From contig NZ_LR733413.1 in assembly GCF_902506345.1 (NCBI RefSeq), positions 2,319,893-2,383,892 on the forward strand: 64,000 nt of DNA, in the 5' to 3' direction. This document shows, in pieces, positions 60,788 to 64,000 of the stretch. The translations under genes were made by a program, and so were the position numbers. Below the pieces are notes generated by a model. That model was not told the DNA's origin and made no database searches. It saw only the letters and a list, made by a program, of their open reading frames with translations. This DNA comes from Flavobacterium sp. 9R (lineage in GTDB: Bacteria > Bacteroidota > Bacteroidia > Flavobacteriales > Flavobacteriaceae). Position 1 is the stretch's first letter; each line of letters starts with the position of its first letter.

Positions 60788-62743
60788 TTATAAGGCTCTC
60801 CAGCCAGCATCATTTTTATTTCCATCCCCATCACTGTCTTCTACATATACCTCTACTCTACCAATAGTAGTATTGTATCTAATTTGCCCAAAAGCTGGTG
60901 TTCCAGGTCTTTCCCCATCAGTACCTGAAGGCAATTGAATTGCTGCATTTGCAGGCATCGTTTGTAAAACACCCGAGCTACTAACAGTTACTAATTGGTC
61001 CGATGCCAATCCTGTTGTAGTAACAATTTCACGAATTCTAACCTTCCCTTTTCCGATATCTAAGCGTTCCGTTGGCTTGTGTATTGTAGTTGCATCCAAG
61101 CCAATACCAACTTTACCGTTCTTTAAAATGGTTAGGGCATTTCTTCTTTCTAATGAGCCTCCACCTGTACCATTTCCAATTTGCAATAATGGATCATTAG
61201 GATCAGCAGAATCAATAACTCCAGCAGTTCCATTTATAGCTACCCCCCTTACTGATATCGCATTATTATACCCTAAAACCGTTTCTGCAAAAGAAGTAGA
61301 AATGCTAGCATTACCCTGTACAAAGGCATTGTTGCCTTCTGCAATATTAAAATCACCAATAGCAAAACTGTTGACATCTACAGCGGTATTTTGCTTACCA
61401 AAAGCCGAACTAGATTGTGCTTTTGCTTCATTGCCTTCTCCTGCTGTAAAAGCATTATCTCCAGTAGACGCTGTTCCAAAACCAAAAGCAGCACTTCGAG
61501 ACCCACTGGCAGTGACACCTAGTCCAAATCCTACAGAATTTGAACCAATGGTACCAGAATTACTATTTCCTCCTCTAACAGCTCCTTCAATATCGAGAGC
61601 TACATTAGCAGTTATTGTATTTTTATTGACACCTACCCTCCCGGCTTGATAAATATCTTCTGTATTAGAAGAAGCTACTGCATTGCTGGTATTTACTCGC
61701 CAAGGTTCTTGTTGTAAAACCGACAAATCAATGGTAGGATTATCATTATCCTCATTAGTATAGGTCAATATTTTGGTACTACTATCAAATGCTAAAGTGG
61801 TGTTGGTCTCTGTTGACCCAGTGGCATTAATTACATAGGGATCTGAGACTATACCTATTCCTGTAACAGTAACATTGGTTCCAGCCGTCGTAACACCTCC
61901 TTGGCCTGCGGGGCCTTGGATTCCTTGAGGACCTTGCGGACCAACAGCGCCATCTATTCCGTTTGCTCCTGCAGGACCTTGAGGACCTGTTGCGCCTGTG
62001 TCACCTTTTGGACCTTGAGGACCAACAGCGCCATCTATTCCGTTTGCTCCAGCAGAACCTTGTGGACCTGTTGCTCCTGTATCTCCTTTTGGACCTTGTG
62101 GACCAACAGCGCCATCTATTCCGTTTGCTCCAGTAGGGCCTTGAGGACCTGTTGCCCCAGTGTCTCCTTTTGGACCTTGTGGACCAACAGCGCCATCTAT
62201 TCCATTTGCTCCTGCGGGGCCTTGAGGACCTGTTGCCCCAGTGTCACCTTTTGGACCTTGAGGACCAACAGCGCCATCTATTCCGTTTGCTCCTGCGGGC
62301 CCTTGAGGACCTGTTGCTCCAGTGTCACCTTTTGGACCTTGAGGACCTGTAGGTCCAGCTGCTAAATTGATTGTAACTGGATCATTCAATTCATTTACAT
62401 AGGTAAAAGTACCATTTCCATTATCGACCATAGTTGTAATGGTTTCTGCTTTTTGTTCTCCTAGATTAATCCATCGATTGGAAAACCAATAATAAAATCC
62501 TGGTTGTAATTGACTATTACTGGTTGTATTAAAAACTAATAAACCATTAACATTACCTTTTTCGATTGTAGATTGATCGGTTGTACTTTGTAGGCCCACT
62601 CTTGGTATGAGAACCCCTGCTTTGGTAGCGGAAACATCCAATATTGTCGAAGGATTAGGTGTTGTCGTCCCAATACCAACCTGAGCTTGAATTGTTCCAA
62701 AAACAAAAAAAAGTAAAAGTACTTTTATTACATTAGCATTCAT
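60788..62743 (-). CDS. Collagen-like repeat surface protein with YadA-type head
   Basis: The protein has 651 residues. The signal peptide ends IQAQ. A globular N-part (to ~130) leads into Gly-x-y triplets (about residues 130-280) built from five near-identical 27-residue units ([20 protein letters not shown]...). A head region (~395-520) with [29 protein letters not shown] repeats resembles YadA/Hep_Hag left-handed rolls. The C-terminus has a bactericidal/complement-like segment ending DAGWRAL. It should form a trimeric fibre on the surface. It and the T9SS type B protein are adjacent. Confidence 0.9.
   Translation of the reverse strand: MNANVIKVLLLFFVFGTIQAQVGIGTTTPNPSTILDVSATKAGVLIPRVGLQSTTDQSTIEKGNVNGLLVFNTTSNSQLQPGFYYWFSNRWINLGEQKAETITTMVDNGNGTFTYVNELNDPVTINLAAGPTGPQGPKGDTGATGPQGPAGANGIDGAVGPQGPKGDTGATGPQGPAGANGIDGAVGPQGPKGDTGATGPQGPTGANGIDGAVGPQGPKGDTGATGPQGSAGANGIDGAVGPQGPKGDTGATGPQGPAGANGIDGAVGPQGPQGIQGPAGQGGVTTAGTNVTVTGIGIVSDPYVINATGSTETNTTLAFDSSTKILTYTNEDNDNPTIDLSVLQQEPWRVNTSNAVASSNTEDIYQAGRVGVNKNTITANVALDIEGAVRGGNSNSGTIGSNSVGFGLGVTASGSRSAAFGFGTASTGDNAFTAGEGNEAKAQSSSAFGKQNTAVDVNSFAIGDFNIAEGNNAFVQGNASISTSFAETVLGYNNAISVRGVAINGTAGVIDSADPNDPLLQIGNGTGGGSLERRNALTILKNGKVGIGLDATTIHKPTERLDIGKGKVRIREIVTTTGLASDQLVTVSSSGVLQTMPANAAIQLPSGTDGERPGTPAFGQIRYNTTIGRVEVYVEDSDGDGNKNDAGWRAL
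61905..62365 (-). repeat. Tandem 81-bp coding repeat (collagen-like region)
   Basis: Five copies of 81 bases (27 residues each) inside the collagen-like gene, differing by a few substitutions (Pro, Thr or Ser at one y/x position). Such repeats may change in number by slippage. Confidence 0.85.
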
Positions 62744-62768
62744 ATTACTACATTTAAATCTTTAAATA

Positions 62769-63308
62769 TCAATATTTTTTACTCCAAATTTTGCTTATAG
62801 TGAGCGTTAATCCCCAAGAATTATAATAGTTCCATTTGTTATCCCAAACCAAAGCTCCTCCTATTTCCCAATTTCCTGGAAGATGCCAGCCATACTCCAC
62901 TCCTAAACGAGTTAAAGTCAATGTTTTTTCATGCGCAATCTCAGCTCCAACTCCACCGATAAATGACCAATGCTTACCCGGTTTGTAAATACCAACAGGA
63001 ACTACAGCCAAAGGATAACTACGTTCAAGCAACTCACTACCACCATGTTCAATTTTAAAAGATTCTAAAATGATATCGTTTTGTAAGCCTATGGCCCAAG
63101 TATTGGATAACCAGTAATCATAATTCAAAGTAAATGAGGGAACGGCCAACCATTCGGTTTTTCCATCTACTTCACCTTCGGAAAGGTGGGAGTGTCCTAT
63201 ACCGAAAGTAAGACGATGACTGCCTTTACTTCCATGATGGTCCTCATTTTGACTGTAGGCTATAAGTCCAACAAGAGCAATGACTAAGTATATTTTGTTA
63301 AAATTCAT
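62769..63308 (-). CDS. Putative outer-membrane beta-barrel protein
   Basis: The protein has 179 residues. The signal peptide ends near IAYSQ. The mature part has alternating amphipathic strands with aromatic girdles (WLAVPSFTLNYDYWLSNTWAIGLQNDIIL and HWSFIGGVGAEIAHEKTLTLTRLGVEYGWHL) and ends TISKIWSKKY, as in eight-stranded porin-like flavobacterial proteins. A His-rich N-terminal stretch (NEDHHGSKGSHR) might bind metal. No family name can be given. Confidence 0.65.
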   Translation of the reverse strand: MNFNKIYLVIALVGLIAYSQNEDHHGSKGSHRLTFGIGHSHLSEGEVDGKTEWLAVPSFTLNYDYWLSNTWAIGLQNDIILESFKIEHGGSELLERSYPLAVVPVGIYKPGKHWSFIGGVGAEIAHEKTLTLTRLGVEYGWHLPGNWEIGGALVWDNKWNYYNSWGLTLTISKIWSKKY

Positions 63309-63334
63309 AATTTTTGATGTATTTGATTAAATAA

Positions 63335-63757
63335 TTAATTATCTGATCTTCTCCCTAATACTTCTACTTTTGCCTTTTTGGTAACCAAAAGAGCACCAAC
63401 AGAATCATATTCTAATTCTATCTTGCGCAATTTGTTGTTTCGCCCTGGAAGGGTAAAAGCTAATGAAGACATTCCTTTGGTTAATACACCCACTCCTCTT
63501 GCGTCAAATTCTTTTCGTTCTCCATCAGACATCTCTACTCTTACCTTCTTCAATTTTAAGGTACCTTGAATGCACTTTATTTTTATTTTGTCTACCTTCT
63601 TTTCATTACCAGAAGGCGTAACAACATCTTTATCCGATTTAAAAGCAATCATTTTTTCTGCTATTTTGATCCAATTCCCATCACTAGAGGATTGAGAAAA
63701 AACCATTGAACTTAGCATTAAAAAAATGAAAACGAATCCTATTTTTACTTTACCCAT
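63335..63757 (-). CDS. Exported protein, DUF2541-like
   Basis: The protein has 140 residues. A signal peptide ends MVFSQ. The mature domain (WIKIAEKMIAFKSDKDVVTPSG...KIKIKCIQGTLKLKKVRVEMSDGE) resembles DUF2541 proteins, small periplasmic beta-sandwich proteins of unknown role. The assignment is by pattern memory only. Confidence 0.6.
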   Translation of the reverse strand: MGKVKIGFVFIFLMLSSMVFSQSSSDGNWIKIAEKMIAFKSDKDVVTPSGNEKKVDKIKIKCIQGTLKLKKVRVEMSDGERKEFDARGVGVLTKGMSSLAFTLPGRNNKLRKIELEYDSVGALLVTKKAKVEVLGRRSDN

Positions 63758-63775
63758 ACTTTTGAAATTTGTTTA

Positions 63776-64000
63776 TTATTTTCTTTCTAAGCGCATCACT
63801 GCAATATCTCCCATAATAAGATTTAACGTTTTCCCTTGATTTGTAACCGAATAGGCATTAACTTTTTTGAGTGTTTCCAAGAAAAGCTGTTCACCAGCCA
63901 TATCCGGACACATTTTACGCGTAGCCGCCAAAGCATCTGCTATCATAATTTTGTTGCCATCAATCGTGCATTTCCCGGTAAAATTGTTGCAACCAGTAAC
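63776..64000 (-). CDS. META/HslJ-domain protein, C-terminal part (cut by window end)
   Basis: An open frame on the minus strand from the window end to TAA 63776-63778 encodes 74 residues: TGCNNFTGKCTI, then ADALAATRKMCPDM, then LETLKKVNAYSVTNQGKTLNLIMG. This is the GCN-x-G, TR-x-x-C and final strand pattern of DUF306/META (HslJ) domains. The N-terminal half, with signal or lipobox, is outside the window. Confidence 0.82.
   Translation of the reverse strand, partial: VTGCNNFTGKCTIDGNKIMIADALAATRKMCPDMAGEQLFLETLKKVNAYSVTNQGKTLNLIMGDIAVMRLERK

Noticed and set aside
61901..62365. Long Cys/Leu/Trp-rich ORF opposite the collagen-like region
   Set aside because: It is the reverse reading of the 81-bp coding repeats; its repetitiveness follows from the Gly-x-y codons, and there is no start context or family.
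61905..62365. CRISPR array
   Set aside because: The repeats are contiguous in-frame 81-bp coding units without unique spacers, and no cas gene is near.

Overview
The window looks like a chromosome segment of a Flavobacterium-like member of the Bacteroidota. The reasons are: low GC; almost no Shine-Dalgarno sites; promoters of the TTTG / TAnnTTTG type; six TonB-linked outer-membrane or surface lipoprotein loci; a T9SS type B sorting domain; a CrtY-type lycopene cyclase; flavobacterial lipoprotein signals (SCSNDD-like); and many dispersed intergenic hairpin repeats. No rRNA, tRNA, CRISPR array, transposase or prophage was seen.

Layout. 1-1436 holds the end of leuA and leuB (leucine synthesis). 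1.5-8.2 kb has an RRM protein, a lipoprotein, rpsP-rimM, a repeat-flanked four-helix-bundle ORF, a trmN6-like methyltransferase, a glutaryl-CoA dehydrogenase-like enzyme, a DUF3050 protein and an SGNH lipoprotein. 8.2-16 kb (minus strand) has a 2Fe-2S ferredoxin, a NifU-domain protein and Mrp (Fe-S metabolism), an alkyltransferase-like protein, LysE, TrmB, HPF and a split ThrE exporter. 16-19.4 kb is a ZnuD-like TonB receptor with a lipoprotein and a His-rich small protein, probably for metal uptake. 20-21.1 kb is lycopene cyclase.

21.2-26.2 kb is an AT-rich accessory island bounded by two copies of a structured dispersed repeat. Its core is a tight three-gene operon: an sce7726-family protein with a PD-(D/E)XK-like signature, an sce7725-family protein, and a zinc-finger HEPN/RES-domain protein. 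It looks like an uncharacterised defence or toxin system and is the best candidate for something new.

26.3-31 kb is a haem-uptake locus (HmuY lipoprotein, TonB receptor, divergent DUF6607 and DUF6686). 31-36 kb is miscellaneous (GNAT, alpha/beta hydrolase, lipoprotein, TPR). 35.9-47.1 kb is a metal-ion block: a TonB receptor, a TTG-start NRAMP-UspA fusion (mntH), a DtxR/MntR regulator, a toxin-antitoxin-like pair, a 41-residue FeoB-associated Cys-rich protein, a FecA-like TonB receptor, and feoB and feoA. Palindromes of the TTTAGA-N4-TCTAAA type sit at three of these promoters, so the local DtxR/MntR protein probably controls them. A second conserved element just downstream of the -7 box is shared by the haem, FecA-like and feo promoters.

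47-64 kb holds a Sco1-like protein, an M13 metallopeptidase, an ATPase gene remnant, a large ORF with GCL-like motifs next to a papain-fold cysteine hydrolase, YbjQ, an S9 peptidase, an EamA transporter, a YeeZ-like reductase, a T9SS type B protein, a collagen-like surface protein with head repeats, two small exported proteins and the end of a META/HslJ domain protein.

At least six copies of a repeat with a conserved base and a compensating apical stem (21.2, 26.1, 31.6, 35.8, 52.1 and 55.6 kb) occur between genes. They resemble the Flavo-1 RNA motif.
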